Assembly (NCBI RefSeq): GCF_003597395.2
Contig: NC_133771.1
Span: 133,110,422 to 133,174,421, forward strand
DNA from: Chelonoidis abingdonii
Taxonomy: Eukaryota > Chordata > Testudines > Testudinidae
Direction: 5' to 3'
Length of the DNA: 64,000 bases
The translations under genes and the position numbers were made by a program. The notes beneath the pieces were generated by a model that saw nothing but the letters and a program-made list of their open reading frames with translations, had not been told where the DNA came from and did no database searches. How positions within the stretch are numbered: position 1 is the first letter of the stretch; each line of letters begins with the position of its first letter. Shown piece by piece: positions 36,101 through 48,404 of the stretch.

Positions 36101-36360
36101 AAGGGAGAGCAGAATTTGTTTCTCTCTCTGAACTATCATTTGGATACTGGCTACAGATGGGAGCAGCTGGCTGCAAAAGGGTCTGTGAGATGATTTATTT
36201 TGCTTTGTGGTTTGCCTCTGTAACTAACTTTAGTGTCAGCCCAACTCTAGCAGAGCTTGCCATAGTATCAATCTAGGTGTGTAACACATTTACACATCTG
36301 ATTTTTATGGTTTTCTCTCTGTTTCTGAAAAATTGACCATAAAACTTCTTTTAGTTAAGC
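33171..36360. other. Intergenic; MIR fragments only
   Basis: The stretch 33670-33800 (GAAAACTGAGAAATGTTAAATG, then GACTAACACCTCAGAG) is a diverged minus-strand MIR. The stretch 35700-35765 (TTGTACAAAGCCCTGAG, then AAATAATAATAAC) looks like the tail of an ancient SINE or LINE. No exon is supported. Confidence 0.45.
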
Positions 36361-37280
36361 CAGGTGTTCTCAAAGTTTTTCAAAGGCCTACTCAACAGTA
36401 GAAAGGATTTGCTCGTAAACCTGGGCAAAATTTTTCGACCAAGACTCTCTTTCTTTTGGCAACAAATGCACTTTCCGGTCGATCAAAACATTTCATGAAT
36501 TTGTATTGAATTTGCCAATTTCTTTGAGTACAAAATCCAGAATGTTTTTTTTTTTTGACATTTTCAATATGGAAATGGTTTGATGTTTCAAGTCAAAACT
36601 TTTGGTTTTGACATCTCCTTCAACTTTTTAAAAATTGTTTTGTTTGCCCCCAAATAATTGTTTTTAAAAATAACTTGTTGGAACTGCCAGCAAACAAACA
36701 AACAAAAAGTATCAGTTATTTGCACAACTCCATTTGCTGGTAGAGCTATACCAGCAAACCTCCTGGCCCCAGTGGACACACAGCTTATACTGGCAAAAGA
36801 CCATTTTTGCTGGCACAGCACATATCAGTTCCCAAAATGAAATAAGCTAATCCAACAAAAGGAATTTTTGCCCATATAACTGTGTCTACACTAGGGCTTT
36901 TTGCATGTACAAAAATGTCAAAAAGTCACAGCCCTGCCTGACACTGCTATGCCAGCAAAAGTTGCTAGTGTAGACCATAGATTGGATCACCACATCTTAT
37001 CAGAGCTATTGTCTCAGGCCACCTCCCTTTCCATGGAAGATCACCAGAGCCTTTTTGCCTCCCACTAGCAATCAAATAACATCCATGCAGGAAATACACC
37101 AATGATTTAAATGGAAAAATATTAGGAAAGCATTTAATATATTTTTAGCTTCTTTTAATGGAATTTAACAACTGGAAGCAAACAGGAGGCTGAGCAATAC
37201 AACTAGCAGCTCCCTTCAGACCACCATCAAGTTCTGTGTAGACCACCAGTGGTCTATAGACCACAGTTTGAGAACCAGTG
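36361..37280. mobile_element. hAT-type element with possible nested MITE
   Basis: The ends CAGGTGTTCTCAAAG and CAGTTTGAGAACCAGTG are inverted, like Charlie termini. The flanks AGTTAAGC and GTATAAGA agree poorly, so the duplication is worn or the ends are off by a base. Inside, TGTCTACACTAG (36892) and CTAGTGTAGACC (36968) form a further inverted pair. Confidence 0.55.
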
Positions 37281-38515
37281 GTATAAGACATCCTGAATCG
37301 GATATTTGACAATTATCTGAGATAGTTGCTGGGTCTTGCACTTCTCTTAAGGAATGAAATTATCGGGTCCCACTGGAGGAATAACATATGGTCACAGAAT
37401 CAGAGAAACCTGTGGACTTTCTCTGAAGCAGTGAAACAGAACAGTTGATGAGAGCTGTTGTGAGCACAGGGAGGGCCAAATGACCTAAGGAATACAAGGT
37501 GCCAGTTACCAATAGTGTTTCACATTCTTTTAGAGGAAATACGTCTTGAAACTATTTTTTCCCTTTCTTTTTTCAGTATTTCTCTCAATGCAAAGTATTT
37601 TATTCTTCCAGTGGAAACCAAACATTTGCTAAATGTTTAGTGTAAGTCATCTCTCTCTCTCACGTTGCCAATGTTTATACTTCAAAAGCAAGAATCTTCT
37701 TTTTCATGCAATAGTCACTCCACAGCAATAAATACAATCCACAGAACACACATAAATCCTTGCTAAAGCACACCATTTTAAGCACCTTGTGGATTAATGG
37801 TTATGGAGCCTGTCAGAGATTTAAAACCACACAGAGAAGAAAAGGTGGAAACCAACCTTTGTCTAACATCAAACCAAGCAGAGAGACTCTCTTGGCAGGT
37901 TTATCTAAGCAGACATGTCCCCATTCAATTGTTTGTGACTTTTTTTCCACTTTCTGTTAGCCATACATGCTTCTCTTTACTACCCTCTTTTCCCTTCACA
38001 GTGGCATGCTTTAGAGAAACACACAGCCAGCAGTTCCCCAGTAACTCAAGCAATAGCACAGACCAGGGAACCAAAAACTATAGCAACTTTCCTCTCTTTG
38101 CCTTACTTTAAAACAAAATAAAGAAATAATATTGGTTTTGCTCTAAAGTGGTAAAATATCATATGCCTAAACAATGTTTTGACATTATGTTATGGACCTT
38201 ATTGAAGGTCTTAAAAAAGCTTGGGGCTGATCAGCATGCTCTTCTTAAAAGTATGATTTGTTTTAAATAATGTAGTGATGGGGATAAAACGGGTGGTAGT
38301 AGGTGCCTGATCCAAAGTCCATTGATGTCAATGGAAAGACTCCCATTGGCTTCACTGGGCTTTTGATGGGGACCTAGAGGCTGAAGCAATTGGTTAATCC
38401 AAAGGGCAAGTACAGTTTAGGAAGCAGAAAGAGAGACTAATTCACAGTGCCCCTGGCTAACAGGCTTCATCCTTCCTCTGATGGGGTCACTTGGCTTATA
38501 CTCATTATTCATTAC
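37281..38515. other. Intergenic; one palindromic repeat
   Basis: The stretch 38300-38365 (CTGATCCAAAGTCCATTGA, then GGAAAGACTCCCATTGGC) is copy 2 of the palindromic repeat also at 23431-23510. Nothing else could be named. Confidence 0.45.
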
Positions 38516-39094
38516 AGCTGGTCAAAAATAGGAAAACAGTTCAGTGAAAAATTTCAAAGTTGTTTCCATCTTGTACAATTCAAAATTGACCCACTTTCCG
38601 TTATTCACAAAAATCTACTTTCTCGCTCCCTGAAACAGTAACCGAAAGTTTGATAGAAATAGTTTTTCCTTTGCTGAAAATCCAGTAAGGCAACGTGGCT
38701 CATGGTGAATGAAAAATGTTGTTAATTTCAAAAAGGATTTTGTAAAAATGTTGGTAAAGAACAATGTGGAAAATATTTGCCAAAACCAGAACATTTTGAT
38801 AGTGATGACAACTTCTTGTAAAAAGTATCAGAGGGGTAGCTATGTTAGTCTGGATCTGTAAAAGCAGCAGAGAATCCTGTGGCACCTTATAGACTAACAG
38901 ACATTTTGGAGCATGAGCTTTCGTGGGTGAATACCCACTTCGTCAGATGCATGCACTCACGAAAGCTCATGCTCCAAAACGTCTGTTAATCTATAAGGTG
39001 CCACAGGATTCTCTGCTGTTCTTGTAAAAAGTTTCATTTGTGTAAAAAAAGTCACTTTCAACAAAAAGTTTGTGTGAAAATTTTTTGACCAGCT
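38516..39094. mobile_element. AT-rich inverted-repeat element (AGAGCT family, copy 2), host of a SINE
   Basis: Bounded by AGCTGGTCAAAAATAGG and AAATTTTTTGACCAGCT, with weak A/T-rich complementarity throughout. The foldback SINE at 38826-39018 interrupts it, so this element is older. Confidence 0.5.
38826..39018 (+). mobile_element. Foldback tRNA-like SINE (copy 1)
   Basis: A full head and body (ATCAGAGGGGTAGC, then GTTAGTCTGGATCTG, GGCACCTTATAGACTAACAG, CTTTCGTGGGTGAATACCCA) is followed by a short loop (ATGCATGCACT) and then the body again in reverse, ending CTCTGCTG. The target duplication is TTCTTGTAAAAAAGT on the left (38813-38827) and TTCTTGTAAAAAGT on the right (39019-39032). The whole palindrome therefore entered as one unit. 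Confidence 0.85.
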
Positions 39095-42000
39095 CTTCTA
39101 CTAATTTAGGTAGATTACAATTAGTTGGAGAGATTAACAAGCAATATAGAGTAGTATGTATATCAGAGGCGGAGTACAGAGGCAAGGGCCACTCAACAGC
39201 TACAATATAGAGCTCTCACTTCCTGTAAATGTATTACAGTACTGCACGTACATCAGTTCAATACCTACAATTTGCAGCTAGAGGCTTTTGCAGCCATTGC
39301 ACTTTGAAGGTAGGGTGGGATTTCCAAAAGCACTCAATATTGCCTTTACTCTGTTTCTATTGAAATCATTGACTCCTATCGGCTTCATTAGGAGTCCTAC
39401 CTTTAGTCCTCCTCACATTGCCCTCTTGAGATTCATGCATTAGCCTCCCAAACGAAGACATAATTATACTATTCTCTTCTTTATCCTATACCTCCCACTG
39501 TCATTGTCTCCTCCTCCTGTTCTCATACTTACACAGCGAGCTCTTTATCCATATTGCATTGCTAGGAGCCTCTATAATGCTATATAAAAATAATAACTGC
39601 ACATCCTTTAAACATTTTATACAAAGCCCCATGTACTCCATGTGTCACACAGGAAAGTCCACTGCAGTTTCATTGGAATTAATTCTAAATTCTATTTAAT
39701 CTCATTTGAGGATTCTAATTAATTAAATAGGAAATGGACAATACAATAAGTTCTGTAGACCACGTGCTATTTATTTTGCTATTAGATTTATTTTACACGG
39801 ACCTCACATTTTTGTTTTCATTGTGCCACCAATTTTTGTATGGACAACACACAGAAGCTTCAGGCAGCTGGGTAGGGATAAGTTGGAACCTTTGACATCC
39901 AAGGAAGTATGCGGGGCTGTTTGGGAATGAACACACTAACTCTTCCTGCTAATGAATGTAAATGCAATAAGTTAATAATGCTGGCATTTAAATAGTCATC
40001 TTTAACTTTCAGAGTTAACATACAGATATCAGCTGGGCACTTCACACCTCCCAGAGCGTTACAGGATTAGGTGGGTTAACTTATTACTATAAAAGCTACA
40101 AACTTACTTTGAAAGAACTAAAATCTAGATTTGGTAGTACAATGCTGTCAGAAGGGGTGGCGACTGGAGCAAATTTCATGGCTGTAAAATGTACAGAACC
40201 CTAACAGCGCACTATACTTGAGAAATAGAAGCCATTTTGGTGCAAATCCAAGTCTCTCTAGCTGTATAACCCTTTGTGTTTCCTTTGACCTCCTCCCCTT
40301 CTCACCCTGCTCTTGTGTATTTTTAGAATGCTCTGATCCTAAAGAGATGTGACTAGAATAAAGTGACCCAATGGTGGGTCCCTCCCCCATTTTTTTTTCC
40401 TCACTGCAACAGAATTTCTCCTAGAATCCTATGGAGTCCACACTGCAGCAGAGCTCTGTTACCTTTTCAAAGGATGCAACTTGCCATTGCCTTGCCTCAC
40501 ATGGTCCCTTCCAATCCCTTTTCAGGCAGCTAGAACCCAAGGGGACTCAGTAGAGAAAAGTGCCTGCATCTCCCCAACAGGATTATGACCAGCTCGTTCC
40601 TCTCCACTGTCCTTGCGAAACCCTCAGCAGAGCCCATTGTTTGCTGGGCACAAACCTGTATTATGTTCCTATCTGACAAAGCTGATTTGTTTCCACTTTG
40701 TTTGGAGAATCTTTGAGGTCAGGGAGAATAAAATATAGCCCTACTGTCCTGTGTGACCATATGGTTAACTAGGGTTTTGAGGGGGCCAGGCTAACCTTTG
40801 TTTGTTTGTTTTTCACACTTTTTTTAGTGAATTAGTATTTGTGAAAGGTGCCAGATTAACAGCCCTGGAGACTGAAGCCCGCTGTTTATACACAGAACAG
40901 GTACAGTATGGGTAGTGGCAATGGAAACTTCCCCACACTGCTCTGCCAATGTGCCTCAAACCTGTCCTGGATTGCTCTCTTTGTGGTGAGGATGTAGTTC
41001 AGTGCCTATGCTCGTGTAGTCCTTGGCACCTGTGCTGAGATTGCAAACAAAGGGGTGAGTTGTGGTCAGAGACTTTGCAAATGTCCTTGTCCCCATGAGA
41101 CTGGTCAAGCCCATCTTACATAAGGCCAATGAACAACCATTAGATGGTAATGATTTTTACTAAAGATCTAGGCCGGATTTACAGATCTCAAGTAGGGACC
41201 AATTATGTAACATATATGTTAACATAGGGATTTAAAAGAGCAAATATACATGTACATTGCACAGCCACTTCATACCCTACGTTTGGGGCTTCAGTAACTT
41301 TCTACTACCAAAATGTCATTGTAGTGGTAGCCATTTCCGCTGAGCCCTAGCTCGCCCCCTGTACTACTCTGAAGGGAGTACCGTATGTAGGGTGCTGAGG
41401 CCGTGTGTGCTTGACAATTGTCCTGTGTCTTTGCTGTGATCATCTGTACCTTTATACTCAATCCACTATTTACACTCCATTTAATACAAATTAGTTAAAC
41501 CCACATCCTCCAAAAGATGACCAGCTCTATGTCAGATCAATAATGATGATGACAGAAGGCTGATAAACTCTAAAAAATCATTATATGAAATAAACACATT
41601 CCATGTTGTCTGTTCATTTTTTCTCATGTTTATATCTTTCCGTAACTTACCATCCTGGGGTCAGAAAGTCATCATTTTATTTTGTGTTTTATTTTTCCTC
41701 TCCCTGTTCTCCATCTGTGCTCTGTGTAGATGGAGCCATCCCACTAGTATTCAGAAAGAGTATTACCGCTGATACATTACTTCATGTAATGGTTATAATT
41801 TCCTGAATATTTTTGCATCATCTTTATCCTTGGTGCAAATCCAGGGCTCCAACAGGGATTAATTTAGCCATATTGATAATGTATATAAATACATACACAG
41901 GCATCTATTATTACATATGTTTTTAAATAATGCGTCACCATAAATATATACCAGAAATGTACAGTAGAACTTCCCTAATTGTCACTTTGCTAATCCACAA

Positions 42001-42905
42001 ATCTGATCCTTCTCAAAAACAACAAAAAATCTTGTCTGTCTCACCCTGTTTCTCAGCACAGATTTAATAAAGGAGCATCGCAGAGATAAGTCATTCTTGT
42101 AAGATTTCATTACCTTTACAAATATGCGAGAGTACGTCCACCAGCAGCTAAAAAATACCATCAAAAATAAAAGCAAATTGCTCATCAAAATAAGTTAATA
42201 ACCTACATTCATGTTTGCATTACTCTAGGTGGCTTTCTATGTGTTATGTTTGCCGACCAGCTAATTTACAAAACTTGATAATCAACAGAGTATCTTGGTA
42301 ACTAATGAAAATAAATTGGATTCTACAGTAGAATTAGCATTATTTTTAGACTGACAGCAAAATAAATCCTAGACTCTTAAATTCTCTCTCTTTCTCCAGT
42401 TCTTTCTGGAGATTTGGATGGTTGTCTTTTTTCAAACAAAACTTTCACCCACTGTTAGTTCTGGGGGTGTAACAATGAGTGTATTCACTAAATCAAAAAT
42501 GGGCAGAACAAGGAAATGTATAGATCCTATTGACACTGTTAGCATTAACATATTCATAGTCCTTATGGAAATTCCCTTTGGGGAGGAAGGGAGCTCGAGG
42601 GTGCAATAGCTTGAGAAGAGCAGGAGTTATCCTATCAAAGGCCCAGATAAGTCTGGGTAGAGCCTTTACTAGTGCCAAGATAGGCCTTTGCTACCAGAAG
42701 ATATAGTGGTTCTGGGAGCCAAACTTCCAGTCACTCCCATTGTTGTTGTGGGGTGAGGAAGGCAGGGAGAGAAACTCTGCCTCCAAGAGAAGAATTCTGT
42801 ACAAACTCCACAAGTGGAAACTCAGAGTTTCTTGTCCCCCATGTAGGAATAGCTCATGTAGGGGACCATATGGCCCGTTTAACAAAATGTTGTATATTAA
42901 TTCAG
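39095..42905. other. Intergenic, no gene seen
   Basis: AT-rich unique-looking sequence. I found no exon, RNA gene or well-bounded element. Confidence 0.4.
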
Positions 42906-43061
42906 AGAGACAAGGTGAGTGAGGTAATATCTTTTATTAGACCAACTTCTGTTGGTGAAAGACACAAGCTTTCAAGCCACACAGAGCTCTTCCTCAGGAC
43001 CTGACCCACATTGTCTCTCTAATATCCTGGGACCAGCATAGCTACAACAACTCTGCATACA
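42906..43061 (-). mobile_element. tRNA-like SINE, rearranged copy (head plus inverted body)
   Basis: The plus strand reads the SINE body (AGAGACAAGGTGAGTGAGG, then CTTTTATTAGACCAACTTC, then CACAGAGCTCTTCCTCAGG). The head then follows in reverse (TTGTCTCTCTAATATCCTGG, then CATAGCTACAACAAC). The flanks TATTAATTCAG (42895-42905) and TACTAATTCAG (43062-43072) match at 10 of 11 bases, so the rearranged unit inserted once. Confidence 0.75.
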
Positions 43062-43499
43062 TACTAATTCAGTCATTTCCCATAGCCTTTTTTTTCCACA
43101 GACCACTTCATAAGAGAGATTCTTTCACTGACTCACCTCCCTTCTGACACTCCACACCCACACATTTGGTTCTCAGAATGTTTTATTGTATAGGTTACCA
43201 GCAATGCGTGTATGGAGCACTGGTGCTCTGCAGACCACTGTATGAGAACCACTGGTTTAACAGAAACAGCAAAATACCAACCAAACCCTCAAACAAGTCA
43301 CACCTAGAGACACTGGGCCAGCTTCTCAGCTGGGTGTAACTCAGCATAGTACTACTGAAGTCAGGAGAAATACACCAATTTATATCAACTGAAAAACTGG
43401 CCTACCTACTTTTAGAGCATTTTAAATAACCCAGTTGCTGTATCCATATGAAATAAAGTCCAATGTGTAATGACTGGACTGGTTATCTCTGACACACAT

Positions 43500-45245
43500 T
43501 ATCACAGAATCATAGAAACGTAGGCCTGGAAGGGACATCTAGTTCAGTCCCCTGCAGTGATGCAGGACTAAGTATTATCTAGACCACCCCTGACAGATGT
43601 TTGTCTAACTCTGACCTGTTCCTAAAAACCTCCAATGATGGAGATTACACAACCTCCTTAGGTAATTTGTTCCAGTGCTTAACTACCCTGAGAGTTAGGA
43701 AGTTTTCCCTAATGTCTAACCTAAATCTCCCTTGCTGCAGTTTAAGCCCATTGCTTCTTGTCCTGTCCTCAGTGGTTTATCACACTCCTCTTTATAACAA
43801 CCTTTTACGTACTTGAAGACGGTTACTGTGTCTCCCCTGAGTCTTCTCTTCTCCAGACTAAACAAACCCATTTTTTTCAATAAGTCCTTGTAGGTCACAT
43901 TTTCTAGACTTTTAATTATTTTTGTTGTTTTCCTCTGGACTTTCTCCAATTTGTCCACATCCTTCCTGAAGTGTGGTGCCCAGAACTGGACTCAGTACTC
44001 CAGCAGAGGCCTTAACAGTGCTGTGTAGAGTGGAAGAATTACTTCTCCCATCTTGCTTACAACAATCCTGCTAATACATCCCAGAATGATGTTAGCTTTT
44101 TTTGCAGCAGTATTACACTGTCGACTCATATTTAGTTTGTGATCCCCATTATAATCCCCAGATCCTTTTCTGCAGTACTCCTTCCTAGACAGTCATTTCC
44201 CATTTTGTATTTATGCAATTGACCATTCCTTTCCAAGTGTAGTACTTTGCATTTGTCCTAAGTGAATTTCATCCTATTTATTTCAGACCATTTCTCCATT
44301 TTTTTCAGATCATTTTGAATTCTAATCCTGTCCTCCAAAGTGCTTGCAACTTCTCCCGGCTTGGTATTGTCCACAAAATTTGTACACGCACTCTCTATGC
44401 CATTATCTAAATCATTTATTAAGATATTGAATAGAATCAGACCCAGAACGGATCTCTGCAGGACACCACTCAATATATCCTCCCAGCTTGATTGTGAACC
44501 ATTGATAACTACTCTTTGAGTACTCTTTTCCAACCAGTTGTGCCCCCTCCTTATAGAAGGTTCATGTAGGCTGTATTTCTCTAGTTTTTTGTTGAGGTCA
44601 TGTGTGACAGTATCAAAATCCTTACTAAAGTCAAGATGTATCACATCTCCTACGTCCCCCTATCCACAAGGCTTATTACCCTATCAAAGAAGGGTATTAG
44701 GTTGGTTTGACATGATTCATTCTTGACAAATCCATGTTGACCGTTACTTATCATCTTATGTTCTTCTAGGTGCTTACAAATTGATTGCTTGATTATTTGC
44801 TCCTCTATCTTTCAGGGTACCAAAGTTAAGCTGATTGTTCTATAATTCCCCGGGTTGTCCTTATTCCTCTTTTTATAGCTAGGTACTATATTTGCCCTTT
44901 TCCCAGTCCTCTGGGATCTTTCGTGACCTTCACTAATTTTCAGACATAATCGCTAATGGCTCAGAGATCAGTTCAGCCAGTTCTTTAGGTATTCTAGGAC
45001 ATATTTCATCAGGGCCTGCTGACTTGAAGACATCTAACTGGTTTAAGTAATTTTTAACTTATTCTTTTCCAATTTTAGCCTAAGATCTTAGCCCATTTAC
45101 ACTGATGTTCATTATGTTAGTTGTCCAATCACTGCTAACTTTTTTGGTGAAAACTGAAACAATAAGGCATTTATTACTTCAGCCATTTCTGCATTTTCTA
45201 TTTTTGCTTCTGTTATCCTATCTGTTATGGAGCTTCATGGCAGTG
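43500..45245 (-). mobile_element. CR1 LINE, 5'-truncated
   Basis: The plus strand at 43500 shows the reverse complement of the CR1 3' end (ATCACAGAATCATAGAAACG, then CTGGAAGGGACATCTAGT). The minus strand then carries reverse-transcriptase coding remains up to about 45245. The 3' UTR and polymerase are present; the endonuclease part is missing, which is usual for CR1. Confidence 0.9.
43716..44644 (-). pseudogene. CR1 reverse transcriptase remnant
   Basis: Segment 44644-44258 encodes 'LDFSKDFDTVTHD', 'QRVVINGSQSSWEDILSGV', 'QRSVLGLILFNILINDLDNG', then 'FVDNTKPG'. Segment 43958-43716 encodes 'LEKVQRKTTKIIKSLE', 'LGLFSLEKRRLRGD'-type sequence and 'VFKYVKG'. These are the palm and C-terminal parts of CR1 polymerase. 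The catalytic FADD is FVDN here, and frames are shifted between the segments, so the copy is inactive. Confidence 0.9.
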
Positions 45246-46160
45246 CTGTAAAATTAAATAATGATAAGAAAAAAGCCTACTATCCCAAATTAACTTCCAT
45301 AAATGACTTGAAATCAAGTGGGTCATGAACAGTTATGACTTTGCTAACTGGTAAACATATTTTTCACTTTTAGCATCCTCATTATATCTTTGCCAATGAC
45401 ATTTAAACAAATCTCCATGTCTCAGAATAATACCCATACACAACAGTGAAGACACCATCACAAACACATGCTGATCCAGGCATCATTTTCTAAATTACAT
45501 TTAATAGTGCAAATTAAATGACCCCAAATAAATAAATAAATTGGGCAGTGAAATGTATTTATGATATTTGGTATTTTGCACCTAGAGACTGCAATTTTTA
45601 CACAAGCCTAAACAGTTAGATCTATTCAACTGGGAAATCTTCTTCAAGCAAAGTGAGAGATGTCCCTTGCTAGGGAATTTTAAAAGTAGACTGGAAACAG
45701 CACTAGAAACTGTATTTTAGAGAAAAATCCTGCATTGACAGAAAAATGGACTAGAAATGGGTCTCTTCCATCTTTGAATTCCATGAGTAAAATCCTTACC
45801 CTATTGAAGTCAATGGGAAAACTCCCACTGACTTCCGTTGGATAGAGATTTCACCCTATGTCATGGCAAATAAACAATACTTAGATAAATGTGATATTAA
45901 ACAAATAATTTCTGATAGCACATCCTCTGCTCACATGCCCTGTTTATACCACATATCTTTATGCATCTCATGTTCCATCAATGTTGACCTCAGCACTAAA
46001 GGAGGAGAGTGGACCAGAATGTTAAGTGTGTGGGCAGCATGGAGAGAAATGCTCAGTGTAATTGAAAGGTTTCTTTATTACAGTATCACCTTTCATTACT
46101 TTTCTGCCTGTATGAATTGCATCTGTGTGGTCCAGGCTGCCAAGTGCTCCTGGTAAATTG
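45246..46160. other. Intergenic; palindromic repeat copy 3
   Basis: The stretch 45780-45850 (TATTGAAGTCAATGGGAAAA, then CTCCCACTGACTTCCGTTGG) is a hairpin-forming copy of the repeat at 23431 and 38300. Otherwise nothing was named. Confidence 0.45.
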
Positions 46161-46349
46161 TAAAAGCAGCAGAGAATCCTGTGGCACCTTATAGACTAAC
46201 AGACGTTTTGGAGCGTGAGCTTTCGTGGGTGACGAAGTGGGTATTCACCCACGAAAGCTCACGCTCCAAAACGTCTGTTAGTCTATAAGGTGCCACAGGA
46301 TTCTCTGCTGCTTTTACAGATCCAGACTAACACGGCTACCCCTCTGATA
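46161..46349 (-). mobile_element. Foldback tRNA-like SINE (copy 2)
   Basis: On the minus strand: head (GTATCAGAGGGGTAGCCGTG), body through GGTGAATACCCACTTCG, then the body reversed to CTGCTGCTTTTA. The two arms of about 70 bp are essentially identical, and both carry the variant GGAGCGTGAGC where I expect GGAGCATGAGC. CTGGTAAATTG flanks both sides (46150-46160 and 46350-46360), a perfect 11-bp duplication. Confidence 0.88.
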
Positions 46350-46360
46350 CTGGTAAATTG

Positions 46361-47689
46361 TGTGTCTGTTGCCATTTTTAGCAGTAAAGATACAGGTTGG
46401 TGAGACTATTCGGTAGAATGGACCATACAAAGAGATTTGTTCATACAGAGAAGGGTTAAAGGCTGTAAAGAATGACACATTTCTTTAAAGTTTGTCAGGC
46501 AGCAATTTGAATTTGGAATATTTCAAACAGTTCTTCCCCCTGCCTCATATTGCAGATGGTTTTTCAATCATTCATTGACTGATTTTTCAGGGCCTGCAAC
46601 TGACGCTAATCACTGTGAGCTTAAGTTTGCACACAGCTGCAATGAAGGAGCTCAACCGGCTACAAGGGAGTTACACCAGTTTTACCCTGGTATAACTGAG
46701 AGAAGAATTCACCTTATGGTGAATATATTAGGGGTGACAAAAATGCGACATCTATCAGAAAAACATGTAGCAAATAGCCCATCTCCCAGTAAGAAATGAA
46801 AAATAACATCTCGCACTGTTGGCAGAGCCCATATTAACAACTCAGGTGTCATATGGGCCAATCCTGCCAACTACAGAGCAGCACCAATGAGGTGTGCTGT
46901 GTGCCTTCAACTCATATTGACCAAGCAGGATCAGGCCCATAGCTTTGTACTAGGGCACCATAAAAGTGTGAGAAAACTTAAGACAACTGACAGGATCTTA
47001 ACCCATAAGAATGCAGTGGGTTAATCACCTAAAATCCAACCGAAGGATGAGAGTTTCAAAAGCACATAACGAGTCTTGTGCTTCTAAGACACTTGAAAGA
47101 CAACAGGATTTCTGAATGGGCAGTCCAGAAATGAAAAGAGAAGGAAAGGAAAAAGCATAGTCTTGTGGTTAAAGCATGAGACTAGGATTCAGCAGCTCTG
47201 GATGCAATTTACAGCTGTGCAACTAACTGATATTTTGGTTTATTTTGGGTCAAGTGGAAACTAATGTTTTTTAGTGAACTGTTTTCAGTTACTTATAACT
47301 TTGTCTGTTTGGGCTAAAATTTTCCATGTCAGGAATCTGACTCAGGCTGATTTTTTATTTATTTAGAAAATTTCAGACCAAATGGCTTAGCCGTTTCCAA
47401 AGATTCTGGTGACCTTTTCTTTGAAAAACTCTAGCACCTCCATTCGTTGGAGCACGGACTTGAAATCTGACAGCAGTGGCCTTTGTATCAGGTGGCCAAA
47501 TTTATCCAAGTTATAAACCTTTGAAAAACTGCTGTTTGAATGTGCTCAGTAGACACAACTTAGATTTTGGCAACTAAATTCCCTGAAGATTCTGTTTGCA
47601 CTGAGCATGCTCCAGCCTGATGCTGAGTAGGAATTTTCCTGCAATTGCAGCTCTGGGCTCCTACAGGTTCTGTTGGCTCTGGGCACCTG
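46361..47689. other. Intergenic; MIR 5' fragment
   Basis: The stretch 47155-47225 (GTCTTGTGGTTAAAGCATGA, then GACTAGGATTCAGCAGCTC) matches the 5' part of MIR on the plus strand. No gene is supported. Confidence 0.5.
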
Positions 47690-48400
47690 AATGACCACCT
47701 GGCTGGGCCCAGGAAGTGTGGAGGATGAGGCTGTCTGATTCAAATGCAGAGGGGACAAGTGCAAGAGTTGGGGCGGGGGTGTAGAATTTGGAGCATGATA
47801 TGGGGGAAAGAAACTGGGACTGAAGTCTGGCAGTGAGAAGAGAGAAATTGGGACAGGGAACTATGGGTGGTGGAGACAGGGACTGCAGGCTGGGGTGAGG
47901 GGAGACTGCAACTGGCTGGGCAAGGAGATTGGGAGACAGAGAGGGAAAGGAGGAGGGGCAGAAGCCAGTAGGTGGTGGGGAGACTGAGATTGGATAAGGA
48001 GCCAGAGGGATTCTGGGACAAGGATTGGGGGAGAAGCACACATAATTTGGAGAAGGAGCCCAGGGAGGGAGATTGGAACTGGCAGCTGGTGCTGAAGGAG
48101 AATGTGGATAGGAGTGGCAACTGGAAACCAGGACTGGGAAGAAAGACAGATTGGATGAGGAGCTGGGAGGGAGGGAACTGGGACTGGCTGGAAAAGAAGA
48201 CTGGGACCAGGAAAAGGTATGGAGGGGCAAGAGTAGGACTTTCTGAACAAAGAAACTGGGACTGCAGTCAGAAACCTGAAGAGTGCAGACTGGGACAGCC
48301 TAGGTAATGAGAACCGTGCTGAGAGGAGGAACCAGGAGTGAGAGACAGGACTGGGACCAGAAACTAGTTTGAAGGGACGATACCGGAAGGTGTCATGCTA
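47690..48400. repeat. Purine-rich degenerate tandem repeat
   Basis: The plus strand is almost all G and A with recurrent GGGACTGGGA, GACTGGCTGG and GGAGACTG words at irregular spacing of about 30-40 bases. It gives long Ser/Pro-rich open frames on the minus strand (for example 48230-47661), which I treat as compositional artefacts, not genes. Confidence 0.65.
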
Positions 48401-48404
48401 GGGA

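Noticed and set aside
46161..46349. CRISPR-like or tRNA gene interpretation of the repeat
   Set aside because: Eukaryotic context, a single inverted pair, a SINE head with degenerate promoter boxes and a target duplication all point to a retroposed SINE.
47661..48250. Overlapping Ser/Pro-rich minus-strand open frames of 126-189 residues
   Set aside because: They are open in more than one frame at once and track a G/A-rich tandem repeat, so composition explains them.
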